Assembly (NCBI GenBank): GCA_963682025.1
Contig: OY821518.1
Coordinates: 224,545,070 to 224,609,069 of the forward strand
Direction: 5' to 3'
DNA: 64,000 nucleotides
Source: Cordilura impudica
Taxonomy: Eukaryota > Arthropoda > Insecta > Diptera > Scathophagidae
The position numbers and the translations under genes were made by a program. Position 1 is the first letter of the stretch; each line of letters begins with the position of its first letter. Shown in pieces: positions 1-10,722 of this stretch. Under the pieces are notes generated by a model that was not told the origin of the DNA, ran no database searches, and worked only from the letters and a program-made list of their open reading frames with translations.

Positions 1-509
1 CTGTCTTCTTATTTTAGCTCAACAATATTTAGGTTACTACAACTTTTGTTATTGCTTTCAAAGACCAACCAACAGCCAAATCAACGAACCACATAAAAAT
101 GTAGGTTGTCATGAGAAATTTGGGTCTATTGTTGTTCCGTCATGTTAAAGGCATTTTCAAAGAATTGCAATAAAATTTAGTTAAAACGAAAAAAAAAAAC
201 TTAAGAGTTACGAAAAATTAGTCATTTTAATCAATGAAATTTAAATTGGAAATGAAAACTAAATTTTTAACATCAATTCATTAAAAAAAAAAACTGAAAA
301 ACTTAATTTTTAATACATTATAAAATATATATATGTATAATATATATGTGTATATAAAATTATAAATAGAATGGAGAAATTTTTTTTAAAGAAAAAATTA
401 TTTATTAATGCATTGGCCTTTCGCTTGTTAATTTTTTTTTACGAAAAACTAAGAAAATTTATGATACTTCTTTATAAACCAGTAGTAAAAAAATTAGGTA
501 TATAAGATA

Positions 510-555
<46 letters not shown>

Positions 556-1039
556 AGACAAACTTAGCTTTTTGTTAATTGTTTGAAGATGTTCAGGTTT
601 GAACGTAAAAAGAATTGAGTACAGGGGCCTAATTTTCGTAGTCGTAAGCGAAAGTATTTTTATTCGAACGTGAGAATTTTTGTACTTTTGGGATTTTATT
701 AGACGCTAACGAAAAATATGTAACGAAATTTCTGATTTTGGGATTTGATAATGAGTGATCATTTGCTCCATCATTGCTCCTTAGCAAAATTGCATGCAAA
801 AAGAAGCAAATAATAAACTTTACCCAGGAAATTGTTGGCAGCTTAAATTAAAAATTAAATTAAAATTAAATGAAATTAAAATCTTTAAAGGGAAATTTTC
901 AGTAATGTTTTAAAATTACGTTTAGTTAACATATAAGTGATTGTTTTTGAGTAAAGTTAAATGATTTCGAACGACGAAAATTAATTGTTGACCAATGAAA
1001 GGCAAATCCAAACGGACCAGTGCAATTTTTTTACAAACG
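1..1039. other. A+T-rich sequence, no gene seen
   Basis: No coding sequence or recognisable repeat family is visible. A TA dinucleotide microsatellite lies at about 512-556. Short homopolymer A and T runs are scattered through the stretch. Confidence 0.6.
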
Positions 1040-1800
1040 AGTAGAAAATGACAAAATGTAATGTAAATTGTGTTCTAGAACGCAAGATAAGGTTTAAAAA
1101 CTTTAGTCATGGAGTCATTGAGAGCATACCGTTTCGTATTAAGCAAAGCTTGGGGGGTTTCAGAAAGTTGATTAGACGAGGTTTCCTATTGAATGAATCC
1201 AAAGGTATTTTGCCCGGAGACAAATTGACAATGTTCTGCAAAGTTAGTGTTATGACCGATAGTGTTAATATTTCTGGTCAATTGAATGTTGTACAATTTA
1301 AAGTTCCCCAATGTACACGAAGCGAAGATTTTGGCAATCTCGTTGATCTCTTTGAACTCCAAGTACATAAAGCTTTATTTATGTTCTTGTTGCTGCCATG
1401 TTTGAACATAAAATAGAAGTGCGTAAATTGAATGGTGTCGCTATAACTGATGTTGATCATGAAGTGTTAAAGGAAATGTCCTTTTTGTGTACACTGGCAA
1501 AGCGCCAAATTTCGAGCAAACAGCTGATAATTATGCTTTTGAAAAGCTTAAAGTAATGTATGAGGAAGCGCTGTGCATTAATCTCTGCGGTAAAATAGCA
1601 GCTGAAAAATTAATATTAGCCGAACTCCATAGTGTGAATCGAGTGGAAGCACAAACGATAGATTTTATAAATACTCATGCCACTGATGTTATGGAAACTC
1701 AAGGTTGGCAACAAAACACATTCACATTTAATTGCTGAGGCATTTCGAGCGCTTACAACCAGAGTTCAGAAAAAAAAAACAGTCACTGAATAAAAAACTC
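1040..1800 (+). pseudogene. rdx: roadkill/SPOP-like retropseudogene (MATH-BTB protein)
   Basis: Reading across frames gives the end of a MATH domain and most of a BTB domain of the SPOP/roadkill family, the substrate adaptor of Cullin-3 ubiquitin ligases. Recognisable blocks in order are MESLRAYRFV (about 1110), IRRGFLLNESKGILPGDKL, DSVNISGQL, HKAL, AAMFEHK, YTGKAPNF, KLKVMYEEALC, DFINTHATDV and HLIAEAFRAL (about 1715-1753). The blocks fall in different frames, with shifts near 1150, 1380, 1480 and 1700, so no functional protein can be made. All blocks are contiguous without introns, which suggests a processed retrocopy. The 5' part of MATH is missing or too decayed to see. The 3' end is cut by a foldback element at 1760, so no poly(A) tail can be seen. 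Family identity comes from well-known conserved blocks. Confidence 0.85.
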
Positions 1801-2595
1801 GTACACAAACATAGCTCAGACTAACAAACACATATTTTTATTTTGATATCAATTATGTGTGTTTCTAAATTTTGTACGGTGCCGAACGCAATCATGACTG
1901 TGTTTCGTTTTAATATATCGTTATGTACACGAACATGTTTCTATCACGTATTTTTTATCTCGAAAACACATAAACGAGTGTAGCTTTATTGTAAGTTCGT
2001 GCTCTTGCACGTGTACTGCTAAAAAAAGACCATGTTCTTGAACGCGTACATCTAAAAAGTAAAGCATTATCCACTCGCGTTCGGAAAAATCTGATACACC
2101 TCTATAATATCAACAAGAATTGTTTCAACCAAATTTTTAAAAAAAAATCTAAAATAATTTATCAGCAGTTATAAAGAAATAAAAATAAAAATAATAAAGA
2201 TAATAATAAAAACAAAAAAAAATAAATTAAAATTAAAAAAAAAAAAATAAAAAAAAAACGAAATTAATTCATAAACAACATATAAAATTTCTCCGTTTTC
2301 TATTTTATTAATATCTTTTTATTTTTACTTTTTGTTTTGTTTTTATTATCTTTTTATTTTTATTTTTAGGAGTTATACTAATGAATTATTTTAGATTTGT
2401 GTTAAAATTTAGATGTTCGCGTTCGAGAACGTGTTCTGGTTTTTTAGCAGTACACGTGCAAGAAAACGAACTTAAAATAAAGCTACACTCGAACCTGTGT
2501 GGTTTATGTGTGTTCGAAACAAAAAATACGTGATAGAAACATGTTCGTGTAAAAAATTTAGAAACACACATAATTGATATCAAAATAAAAATATG
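1760..2595. mobile_element. hAT-type foldback element, right end lost
   Basis: The left arm begins CAGAGTTCAG, the same terminus as the foldbacks at 24565 and 41087. It is repeated in inverted form at about 2395-2595, with the shared segments ATCAATTATGTGTGTTTC and ACGTGATAGAAACATG recognisable. The centre (2100-2390) is A/T simple sequence. The 8 bases before the left end (CTTACAAC) fit the hAT target pattern. The last ~90 bases of the right arm are missing where a Helitron fragment begins, so no target duplication can be confirmed. Confidence 0.7.
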
Positions 2596-2857
2596 GTTTA
2601 TTACTATTGTGAAGGTAACAAACTCATTAACAAACACATTAAAAAATTTAATAAAACACACATAGCTTATGTATAATTTTATGTATGTGTTAGTAGCAAC
2701 TTTAAATGCAATTTACTCAAAATAAAGGAAAAAATTTAAAAATCTGTAAATCTGAGAAACGGCTAAAAAGAAATAATATACGTTTGGTCAAAATCGGGAT
2801 AAAACGGTAGAATAAAACATTGGTCACGAGAAATCGCCTAGCCTATTAATATTATAC
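2596..2857 (-). mobile_element. non-autonomous Helitron fragment
   Basis: It matches the 5' half of the Helitron family found repeatedly in this window, including AAACGGCTAAAAAGAAATA, GGTCAAAATCGGGATAAAAC and the terminal CCTATTAATATTATA. The 3' hairpin/CTAG end is absent, so this is a truncated copy abutting the foldback element. Confidence 0.75.
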
Positions 2858-3360
2858 ATATATAGATATATTTATGAATCAACAAAAACAACAGTAACTA
2901 CAGCCACTATTATATATATTGTTATTATTATTAAATTAATTATTACTATGTATTACTATTACTATTATTATAATACTACTACTACAAAAAATTAAAAATA
3001 ATTTTAACTTGAAATTTATAAAAGGATCTATCATTTTCACCTAGTGGGCAAATCACATCAACACCAGCAGCAAGAGCAACACCATTTTCAAAAATATATG
3101 CAACATTTTCCTTTTTGTCTTAATTGACATTTTCCATTATTAAAGAAGTAGATGCTACTAAAAACTCCAAATAATATGAATGTAATTAACAACAATTATT
3201 TTTCTAGCAATTAAATGTAAATTAATAACAAAATTTATTTCGTTCTTTTAAATAACTGGACTTTCTTGTCTTTTCTGAAACTTTTTTGCTTTTAAATTTA
3301 ATATTTTTCTTTAAAAAATTTAAAGAAAGTTTAATATTATTTCTCTCTTTAATTATTTTT
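2858..3360. other. low-complexity A+T-rich stretch
   Basis: No gene is seen. Interrupted ATT/ACT trinucleotide runs lie at 2910-2990. Confidence 0.5.
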
Positions 3361-3670
3361 TTATACCCTACACATCACACCACTGTGTATATATAGGTTT
3401 GTCATTTCGTTTGTAATGCATCGAAATAAATTCCGGAAACCCCAAAACCATAGAAGTAGCGATGTCCGTCTGTCTGTGGAAATCACGATCACACCCTTAA
3501 GAACTAAACTAGACTCTTCGCTTTTGCATAAAATCGTTTACTAACAACCCAAAGTACCTTTTTTTAAATACCCTTTATTTTAAAAGTACCCCTTTTTAAA
3601 AAATGCTAATTTTTTTTAAGTATTCTTTTTTCAAATTAGTATCCTTTTTACGAAAGTACCTTTTTTTAAA
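3361..3670 (+). mobile_element. DINE-like element (second subfamily), 5' end fragment
   Basis: It starts with TATACCCTACACATCACACC, then a short GTCC/GTCTGTCTG tract, and matches the better copy at 5238. It runs into T/A simple sequence containing repeated AAAGTACC motifs. Confidence 0.5.
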
Positions 3671-3833
3671 AAAAGTTGTTTCAAAGTTGTTGCAAAGTTG
3701 TTTTATATTTTAGTTGGTTATATTAGAAAAGGCTTAAATAGTATAACTCTTTGCTTGGATTCTCATTTGGTTGTTTTCGGCAAATGTATATGAATTGAAC
3801 TTTTTACCAAACAAACTATCTGCTGCTTTTGGT

Positions 3834-3882
3834 TGCTGATGAGGGTTGGTGACTCTTCCCGAAACAGCTGTATAACCTGTCA
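3834..3882 (+). ncRNA. hammerhead-ribozyme-like core, doubtful
   Basis: CTGATGAG at 3836-3843 and CGAAAC at 3860-3865 enclose an imperfect stem II. They are followed by a possible stem III (ACAG pairing with CTGT) and GTC, the usual hammerhead cleavage triplet, ending near 3881. A good stem I next to the core is not visible; only TCTGC upstream can pair with GCAGA downstream across an asymmetric loop. It could be chance. Confidence 0.25.
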
Positions 3883-4271
3883 TGCAGAATATAGATCACT
3901 TTTTGAAACAATGTGCCAATGTTTTTTTGCTTTATTTAAAGTAAAAACATTTGGTCTTGACCCTGAATAATTTCTAACTCAATCATTAAACTAATTTTTT
4001 TTTAAATACATTTTTATTAAAAGTACACTTTCTTAAAAGGTACCCTCCATAGGGTGACTTTAATTTATTACCTGTTTTTTTTTCTTTTTTTGTATTAAAG
4101 GATACATTAACATATTACCAGCTAATTCAAAAAAAAAATGTTTAAAATTTGCTTTTTTAATAATATCTGCACATTTTTAGCGAATAATGATTTCTAAGGT
4201 CTCAAAACATTCTTACAGAGATCAAACTTTGGGTATTTTTATTTGAAATTTATTACAATTCAAATTATAAA

Positions 4272-5057
4272 CAAGTAAGAAAATTATAGTCGGTCTAGAC
4301 CGACTATACGATACCCTATACCATGCGTTTAGAAACCCTATCTCTTAGGCCCAACTAACTGGACATTGAAAATAAGCAAAAACCAAATTTGAGTGGGATT
4401 TTTATTAATTTTTTTGGCTGCAGATATGAAAAAGTTCATATCGGATACTATATCTATAAAGGGACTAGGTCCAAAAATGGACCGATCCTGATCATGTTTG
4501 GTAAAGTCTCTTGTATTTTGCAAAAATATGTACAAACAAAATTTGAGAAGAATCAGTGCAATATTTTTGTTTTTTAATAGATTTAAGTGAAGAGCGGGAA
4601 GCAGCTCTATATGGGGTCAAAGGGATCATTTTTGGACTACTCATTAGTGGATGTAATGAACGCATACAAACCCAATTTGAGTAAGATCTATATGACAATT
4701 TGGATCTTTTGGCAATTTATGTCGATTTCATATGAGTAATTTGTATGGGGGCTAGGTCTGAACATGGACCGATTCTCACCAATTTCAATAGCGTTCATCC
4801 CATGGCCGATAAAAGCTTATATACCAAATTTCATCAAAATATATTGATATTTGCGACCTGCAATTTGATTACAAGCTTTACATGGACACACAGACGGACG
4901 GACGGACGGACGGACGGACATTGTTAAATCAACTCAAAAAGTGATTCTGATTCGATCGGTATAATTAAAGATGGGTCTAGGTCAAATATTTTTGGTTGTT
5001 ACAAACAGCAGCACAAAGTCATTATACCCAAACCACATAGTGGTATAGGGTATAAAA
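4272..5057 (-). mobile_element. DINE-1/Helentron-like element, copy A
   Basis: One end has the perfect stem GTCGGTCTAGACCGAC followed by an A/T stretch and CTTG (read on the minus strand). The other end has TTTTATACCCTATACCAC. A (GGAC)n microsatellite lies between (about 4890-4922). Terminal stem-loop, tetranucleotide core and ACCCTA-type opposite end match the known layout of DINE-1-like non-autonomous elements of Diptera. It encodes nothing; short open frames inside recur in every copy only because the copies are similar. Confidence 0.75.
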
Positions 5058-5237
5058 CCCTAAAGTGAAAGCACTAGCACTAGCTTACCGGATTGTTGTT
5101 GTTGTTGTTGTAACAGCTAGATCTGTAAATACCCAGCAAAAAATTAATGAAGTTATTCAAATGAAACAACTTTATTATTGCTACCAAGTGTTCTACCAAA
5201 CTACAGCCCAAAAATGTTATTACAATATAATTTGTAT

Positions 5238-5560
5238 ACCCTCCACACCACTGTGCAGAGGGTATATGTATACAGATTTGTCATTCCATTTGTAACGTAT
5301 CGAAATAAATTCCTGATCCTTATTACAACGGAAGTTGATTTAGCGATGACCGTCTGTCCGTCTGTCTATGTAAATGATGATCACACCCTCAATAACTAAG
5401 CTAGACTCTTCGTTTTTGCATTAAATGGTTTATTAACATCTCAAAGGAGTTGCTTTTTAAAATCATCAAAATCGGCCCAAAGATTAACCAGATATGGATT
5501 AAAATTAAAAACAACTCTTGAAAAAATAAAAATGTTGAATGGTTTGTTGTTTTTCTTAAG
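5238..5560 (+). mobile_element. DINE-like element, second subfamily
   Basis: It begins TATACCCTCCACACCACTGT with an internal inverted AGAGGGTATA, followed by a GTCCGTCTGTC tract at about 5351. It is homologous to the fragment at 3361 and, inverted, to that at 59707. No hairpin 3' end is found, because it runs into simple repeats. Confidence 0.55.
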
Positions 5561-5689
5561 ATATGTATATGTTTTAATTCTTCTTATTATTATAGTCTTT
5601 TTATTTTTTATCACTATCACGATATCAGAAAGAAAAGCGCTATGAAAAAAAAAATATTATTCCTAAAACAACAATTTTTTTTTTAAAGT

Positions 5690-6240
5690 GACTTTCCTGA
5701 AAAAGTACCTTTTCTCCAAGTAATTTTTTTCTAAAGAACTTTTTCTAAATAATTTTTTTTTAAATTACCCTTTTTTGAAAAGTATCCTTTTATAAAAAAT
5801 ACCTTTTTAAAAAAAAAAAATAATTTTTTTTATTTTTTTTAATTTCTTTTTAAACTACCCTTTTAAAAAAAAATTAAAATTATTTTAAAAAATTACCCTT
5901 TTTTAAGAAAAAAGTAAAATTTTTAAAAAAAATTTTCCCTTTTTCTAAAAAATAAAATTTTTTTAAATTAACCTTTTTTAACAACGTATTTTTTAAAGTA
6001 CCTTTTTTCTATACTGTAACTTTTTTCGAAACGTACCTTTTAAAAAAAGCACTTAAAAATAAATAGATTCACTTTTAACAGTACCCCATTTAACAGTACT
6101 TTCAAAACAGTACACTTATTTTAAAAGTACCCTTTTTAAAGTACCCTCTTCCAAATATTTGTTTTAAGTGCACTTCTTTTAGAAAAGTACCCTTTGTTAA
6201 AAAAGAGGTACCCTCTGTTTAAAAAGTGCCATTTTTAAAA
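5690..6240. repeat. degenerate AAAAGTACCCTTTT simple repeat
   Basis: Many imperfect iterations of AAAGTACC(C)TTTTT separated by poly(A)/poly(T). The same motif is the monomer of the large minisatellite at 32.8-37.5 kb and also follows the fragment at 3361. Confidence 0.7.
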
Positions 6241-6289
6241 TATATTCTTCATCCTAGCATGTTAAGAAGAAAATTTTATCCACTCTAAA

Positions 6290-6430
6290 TCACTTTCTTA
6301 GTCGATTTAACGACGTTCGCCCGGCCGTCTGCCAGTACACGTAAGCCTGCTATGCAAACTGGAGGTCGCAATTATACGAATATATATTTAGATAACATTT
6401 CTATATAAGCTTCTATCGGGTATATTTTTA
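6290..6430 (+). mobile_element. DINE-like fragment
   Basis: GATTTAACGACGTTCGCCC, GCAAACTGGAGGTCGCAATT and AAGCTTCTATCGGGTATA correspond to the microsatellite-flanking part of the DINE family of copies A-E. Both ends are missing. Confidence 0.5.
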
Positions 6431-6529
6431 AGTCTAACTTTAACTTTATTAAAAATATTTTAAAATTTTCTTTTCTAAGGTCTCAGAACATTCTTACAAG
6501 GATCAAACTTTGGGTATTAAACGCCGGCT

Positions 6530-6568
6530 CACTGTGGCTCAAATTTTGATTTCATTGGCCAAAAGTCA
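6530..6568 (+). repeat. Transib left terminal inverted repeat
   Basis: It begins CACTGTGG. A CCAAAAGTC motif starts 22 bases after the heptamer. It pairs with the right repeat at 10340-10378. Confidence 0.88.
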
Positions 6569-7603
6569 AATTTTTTTTTGTCATCGATTTTTAAAATTTT
6601 TACTCCTTTTTGTAGCTTATATATCCAGATTAAGGTAGCCAAAAAATTAGGTTAAACTATTGATAATTGTGGGCGTGGCATGCTGTCAAACTCAACTGTT
6701 TTTTTTAATTCAGCAAAAGGTGTTTTTTTTTTGTTTTTTATCAAAAATAAATGGTTACTACTCGCAAGCTATCATCGATATTGGCCTGCGGTCTTTTTTA
6801 TAATGTTAGTAGGATTATAGTCTTTAGTTTTTGTAAGTAGTCACAGTTCTAACGTTTGATATTAGGGGCGTTATGAAATATTTATGAAACCACTATATTT
6901 TTCTCAAATTTAAACTTTAGTGGAATAGAACTTCTAAAGGAAGTAAGGGAACAAGAAACGTATACCACCCGGAGAAAGGCGAATGTATCCTGTTTAACCC
7001 TATATATACTTTTGCACCCCCCCACGAGCCCCCGGTAGAACACTTTTTTCATTTTAATGAAATTACTCTAAAAAAATTACTCAAAAAAAAATTTTGTTTT
7101 TTTACTTTAGACTACGTAAAAGTAAAATAATTAAATAAAATACCTGCGAAAGGGTTTATTGGCTTTGTTTTGATCAGCAAAAAAATAAGTCATAAAATGA
7201 TCACAATAGGTTCTACAGTAAACAAATGATCTCTTTCTTAATTTACCTGTTGTCAAATTTAAGGGTCAACCAAAGTCATAAACAATTTTATAAGTTTGTC
7301 AATAATCGCGGCACTAAACCACTAAAGATAAAAAACCACCCCATATTGGCGAGAAACTAATTAGTTTTACCTGATATTGAAGTCTGGATAACAAGTGCAG
7401 TTTTGTTCAATTTAAGTACTACCTGCTATGAAATTAAAGATCAATGTGTGAATAACATGTACCTAAAAATGTATAAAATGACGGATTCTATAAGGGATTA
7501 CTCAATAATAAGTTAATACTTCAAGTGTACGGACGTAGATTCGCAAGTGATAAAAAGTGATAAAAAAGTGATAACAGACGCAAATAAAAATATTGAGAAA
7601 AAT

Positions 7604-9625
7604 ATGGAGAACTTTAGTTATAAAGAACTGGCCGAAGAGTATTTTCGAAACAAAAACCAGGAAGATGTTCTTAGTTACGTTAAAATAAAATTAAACTTAA
7701 ATTCGTCTAGTACCGAAATACAAGAGCAATTATCTAATTTCGTCAAAGTACTAAAAAAACGATTGAAAGAAGTTAACTACTGTAAACAAAAGTTTTATAA
7801 TAAAAGTGCAAACTGGTTAGAAGGCCAACTTAATGTTGGTGGAGAAACAGCAAAGCTAGATAAGGCTGGAAGACCACGCAAATCATTGGACAACTGCAGC
7901 GATAGATCTAAGAGGCGGAAACTTAAAAATTTTAACGAGGAAATTGGTTCTACAAATATAAAAGAATCTTTTCTACATCAATTACGAGCACAAAACCAAT
8001 TAACAAAAGTGGATATCATTGAAAAAACTTGTAATGCTAGTCCAGTGAGAACAAAGCGAATTCTTAAAAGTATACCAACTCCGAGCGATGCAAAACAGTT
8101 CACAAATGAGGAGGCATTAGCATTATTTCTGGATTTGAAATTAACAAAACACCAATATATTCAGCTCAGATTGCGTGCGATTGAAAAAGGCTCAAATATG
8201 TATCCAGCATATCATCACATAACAGCTGCTAAAATAGACTGTTTGCCATCAAAGGACACTATTACAATCACACCAATTTCGGCAGAAGTACAACTACAAT
8301 CTTTACTTGATCACACAGCCAAACGCTTGCTACAATCAATAACAGGAACTGAGTTAAAGAAATATGGAAACACAAAGTTAATTCTATTTTGTAAATGGGG
8401 ATGTGATGGTTCTTCAGGACAAAAACAATACAAACAAGTTGTATGTGAAAATATTTCGGACTCAGATATGTTCATGGTATCATTTGTACCATTGCGATTG
8501 AAAAAGATTTTGGAAGATTCGGAGCCTTCGAGTAGTACAACGCAAACAATGGATATTTGGAAAAATGAGACACCATCTTCTACGAAATACTGCAGGCCAA
8601 TCAAATTTGAATTCAAAAAAGAAAGTCATGATGCCATTAACAAAGAAGTTAGTGATATCAAGGCCCAAATAGCAACACTACAGCCATTACAATTACAGTT
8701 AGATGGGCAGCAAATTGAAGTAAGCTACCAATTAGTGCTGACAATGATAGATGGAAAAGTAGGTCAGGCTTTGACTAACACGAAGGCTGCATCCAGCTGC
8801 ATTATATGCCAAGCAACATCAAGCCAATTAAACCAAGTCCCGACAAAATCATTCGATAATACCGATGCCTTCGAATTTGGATTATCACCACTACATGCAA
8901 GAATACGACTTATGGAACACATACTAAAAATCAGTTATGATTTGGATTTCGGGCCTTCAGGATCAATAAGAAACAACGAAACCAACAAAGAGTTAAGAAG
9001 TTCAAAAAAGAAACATGTTCAAGATGAATATCGCAAATTTGGATTGATTATAGATCAGCCAAAACAAGGGTCAGGCAATACAAATGATGGCAATACCGCA
9101 AGAAGATTCTTTTCAGATCCAGAAACAGCATCTGAAATAACAGGAGTGGATTTAAACCTTATTTTCAGATTTAAAATAATCCTAGAAGTACTTGCGTGCA
9201 ATGAAGAAATTGACTCTAGAAAATTTGGAGATTATGCTAAGGAAACTGCAAAAATATATACAACCAACTACCCATGGAGAAATATGTCTGCAACAGTCCA
9301 CAAAATCCTTTATCATGGAGAAGATGTCATTAAATATCATTTGGTGCCACTTGGAGATCTATCAGAGGAGGCTCAGGAAAAAAGGAACAAGGATTACAGA
9401 TTTTATAGACAGCACAATACTAGAAAAATGTCACGAAATTCCACAAATGAAGATCTATTTAATATATTATTGGCAACGTCAGATCCGTTCATCTCCAGTA
9501 TTCGAAATCAATGGAAAGTGGAACATCGGGATTTAGATGAAGAAGCCAAAAAACTACTAAAGAACAGAAATAGCACAGAACAAAATATGGAATATTTGCA
9601 ATCAATATTTGAGTCTAATGAATAA
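7604..9625 (+). CDS. Transib transposase (RAG1-core homologue)
   Basis: DDE-type transposase of the Transib superfamily, which cuts and joins its own CACAGTG-type ends; the RAG1 core of V(D)J recombinase is the known relative. I start at ATG 7604 (673 aa). The open frame extends upstream to a GTG at 7547, but ATG is the normal eukaryotic start. Residues from ATG 7604: D268 (in KWGCDGSSG), D383 (TMIDGKV) and E588/E589 (LSEEAQ) align with RAG1 D600, D708 and E962. C399/C402 (CIIC) and H566/H571 (VHKILYH) match the RAG1 zinc-site pairs CxxC and HxxxxH. Other Transib blocks are WKNETPSSTKYCRPI, FGLSPLHARIR, GNTNDGNTARRFF and LATSDPFISSI. There is a basic N-terminal stretch near 88-108. Length is normal for the family. 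No stop or frameshift is seen, so the protein may be functional. Confidence 0.9.
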   Translation: MENFSYKELAEEYFRNKNQEDVLSYVKIKLNLNSSSTEIQEQLSNFVKVLKKRLKEVNYCKQKFYNKSANWLEGQLNVGGETAKLDKAGRPRKSLDNCSDRSKRRKLKNFNEEIGSTNIKESFLHQLRAQNQLTKVDIIEKTCNASPVRTKRILKSIPTPSDAKQFTNEEALALFLDLKLTKHQYIQLRLRAIEKGSNMYPAYHHITAAKIDCLPSKDTITITPISAEVQLQSLLDHTAKRLLQSITGTELKKYGNTKLILFCKWGCDGSSGQKQYKQVVCENISDSDMFMVSFVPLRLKKILEDSEPSSSTTQTMDIWKNETPSSTKYCRPIKFEFKKESHDAINKEVSDIKAQIATLQPLQLQLDGQQIEVSYQLVLTMIDGKVGQALTNTKAASSCIICQATSSQLNQVPTKSFDNTDAFEFGLSPLHARIRLMEHILKISYDLDFGPSGSIRNNETNKELRSSKKKHVQDEYRKFGLIIDQPKQGSGNTNDGNTARRFFSDPETASEITGVDLNLIFRFKIILEVLACNEEIDSRKFGDYAKETAKIYTTNYPWRNMSATVHKILYHGEDVIKYHLVPLGDLSEEAQEKRNKDYRFYRQHNTRKMSRNSTNEDLFNILLATSDPFISSIRNQWKVEHRDLDEEAKKLLKNRNSTEQNMEYLQSIFESNE

Positions 9626-10339
9626 TAATTATAATTGCCTTTCATTGTTATTTAAGTACGAAAAACATAGTATTAGTAAAAAATAATAATAAACAGAACC
9701 TACTATTGTTACAAATGCTATTTAAATCTATTGCAGTTTTTATTTTTAAAAGGTTTCCCACATATGAATGCAATGTTTTAATAGATAAGAAAGATTCAAA
9801 AAATAAGAACCCATATTTTCATATCAAAATTAAAAAAAAAATTAGAATCATTGCGCTAATGTTTAGCAGATTTATTTAGCTAGTGTAACAAATTAGGCAG
9901 CAAACACTAATAAATTTTTCTGTAGTAATAATAATATTCCTTGAGTGTAAGCAAATTGCAAATTTGATAGCAAACATTTTTAATTTTTTAGTAATACTAG
10001 TTAAATTTCTAGTGAATTTTACTATTTTGTTGCGTGTAAAAATTTTTTTTAGTGTAAAAATTTTTTTGAGTGTAAGCATTAAAAAAATTTCATTATTACA
10101 AAAAATGTTTATAATAATTATTTAACTCCAAATATGACACTTTCTAATAAATAAAAATAAATAAAAAAAAACATATATCACGCTAAAAGTTAAAAAAAAT
10201 CAAAAGTTAAACTTTGACCTAGAATTCCTTAAAAAGTACTCAATCAATTTAAATGAAATTCACACTGAGTCAAGATCAACTATCTATCTATCTATTAAAA
10301 AAAACAGTACTAAAATATTTTGATCGGTTCAAAAGTTAC

Positions 10340-10378
10340 AGAATTTTGGCCAATGAAAAATGATTTTCAGCCACTGTG
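10340..10378 (-). repeat. Transib right terminal inverted repeat
   Basis: Read inward on the minus strand it begins CACAGTGG, identical to the consensus RAG heptamer CACAGTG plus G. CCAAAATTC follows after 22 bases. It is flanked outside by CGGCT. Confidence 0.88.
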
Positions 10379-10599
10379 CGGCTGCGTTAAATAAGGAATT
10401 TAATTAGTGTTCTATGAAGCACTTACGGAACTTATAGGTTTTCTACTCTAGTGAGAGAAAAATGATGAATTTTTTCGGAGTGTAATTAATTCTTTATATA
10501 GAAGAAGATCGTTTTTTTTATAAAAAGAAATTATATAAAAACTGGCAAAAAAAAAGAAAAGCAATTGACTTAAAATTTAATTGGTATTCGAATTTAAAG

Positions 10600-10722
10600 T
10601 TTCAGTATCTGCAACAGTTGTAAAGTGGCAGCCGTACCCAACATTGGTTGTAATATTGAGTTTACCATGGAGGTGGAGGGTATCAAAGATTCGGCACAGC
10701 CGAATTTAATACTCGTACTTGT
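10600..10722 (+). mobile_element. DINE/Helentron-like 3' end with stem-loop
   Basis: The stem ATTCGG-CACA-GCCGAAT (about 10689-10705) is followed by TTAATACTCGTACTTG, the same architecture as the 3' ends of the other DINE-like elements. A similar end, inverted, lies at 59707. The 5' extent is uncertain. Confidence 0.5.

Larger units (their letters stand above)
6530..10378 (+). mobile_element. complete Transib transposon
   Basis: A 3849-bp element bounded by ~38-bp imperfect inverted repeats (about 30 of 38 positions match by eye). The left end reads CACTGTGGCT; the right end, on the opposite strand, reads CACAGTGGCT; both then share TTTCATTGGCCAAAA. The flanks are a perfect 5-bp duplication, CGGCT, at 6525-6529 and 10379-10383. 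Transib elements are known for 5-bp GC-rich target duplications and ends resembling the RAG recombination-signal heptamer CACAGTG. The interior holds one long open frame coding for a Transib/RAG1-type transposase. Element length, ends, duplication and protein agree, so the assignment is firm. Nothing inside looks nested. Confidence 0.92.

Noticed and set aside
4338..4698. Overlapping 62-68-aa frames repeated in every DINE copy (also near 47970-48330, 56515-56754 and 57965-58274)
   Set aside because: They are conserved only because the elements are recent copies of one another. They occur on both strands and match no protein.
7547..7603. Upstream extension of the Transib frame to a GTG codon
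   Set aside because: GTG is not a normal eukaryotic start. The first in-frame ATG at 7604 gives the family-typical length.
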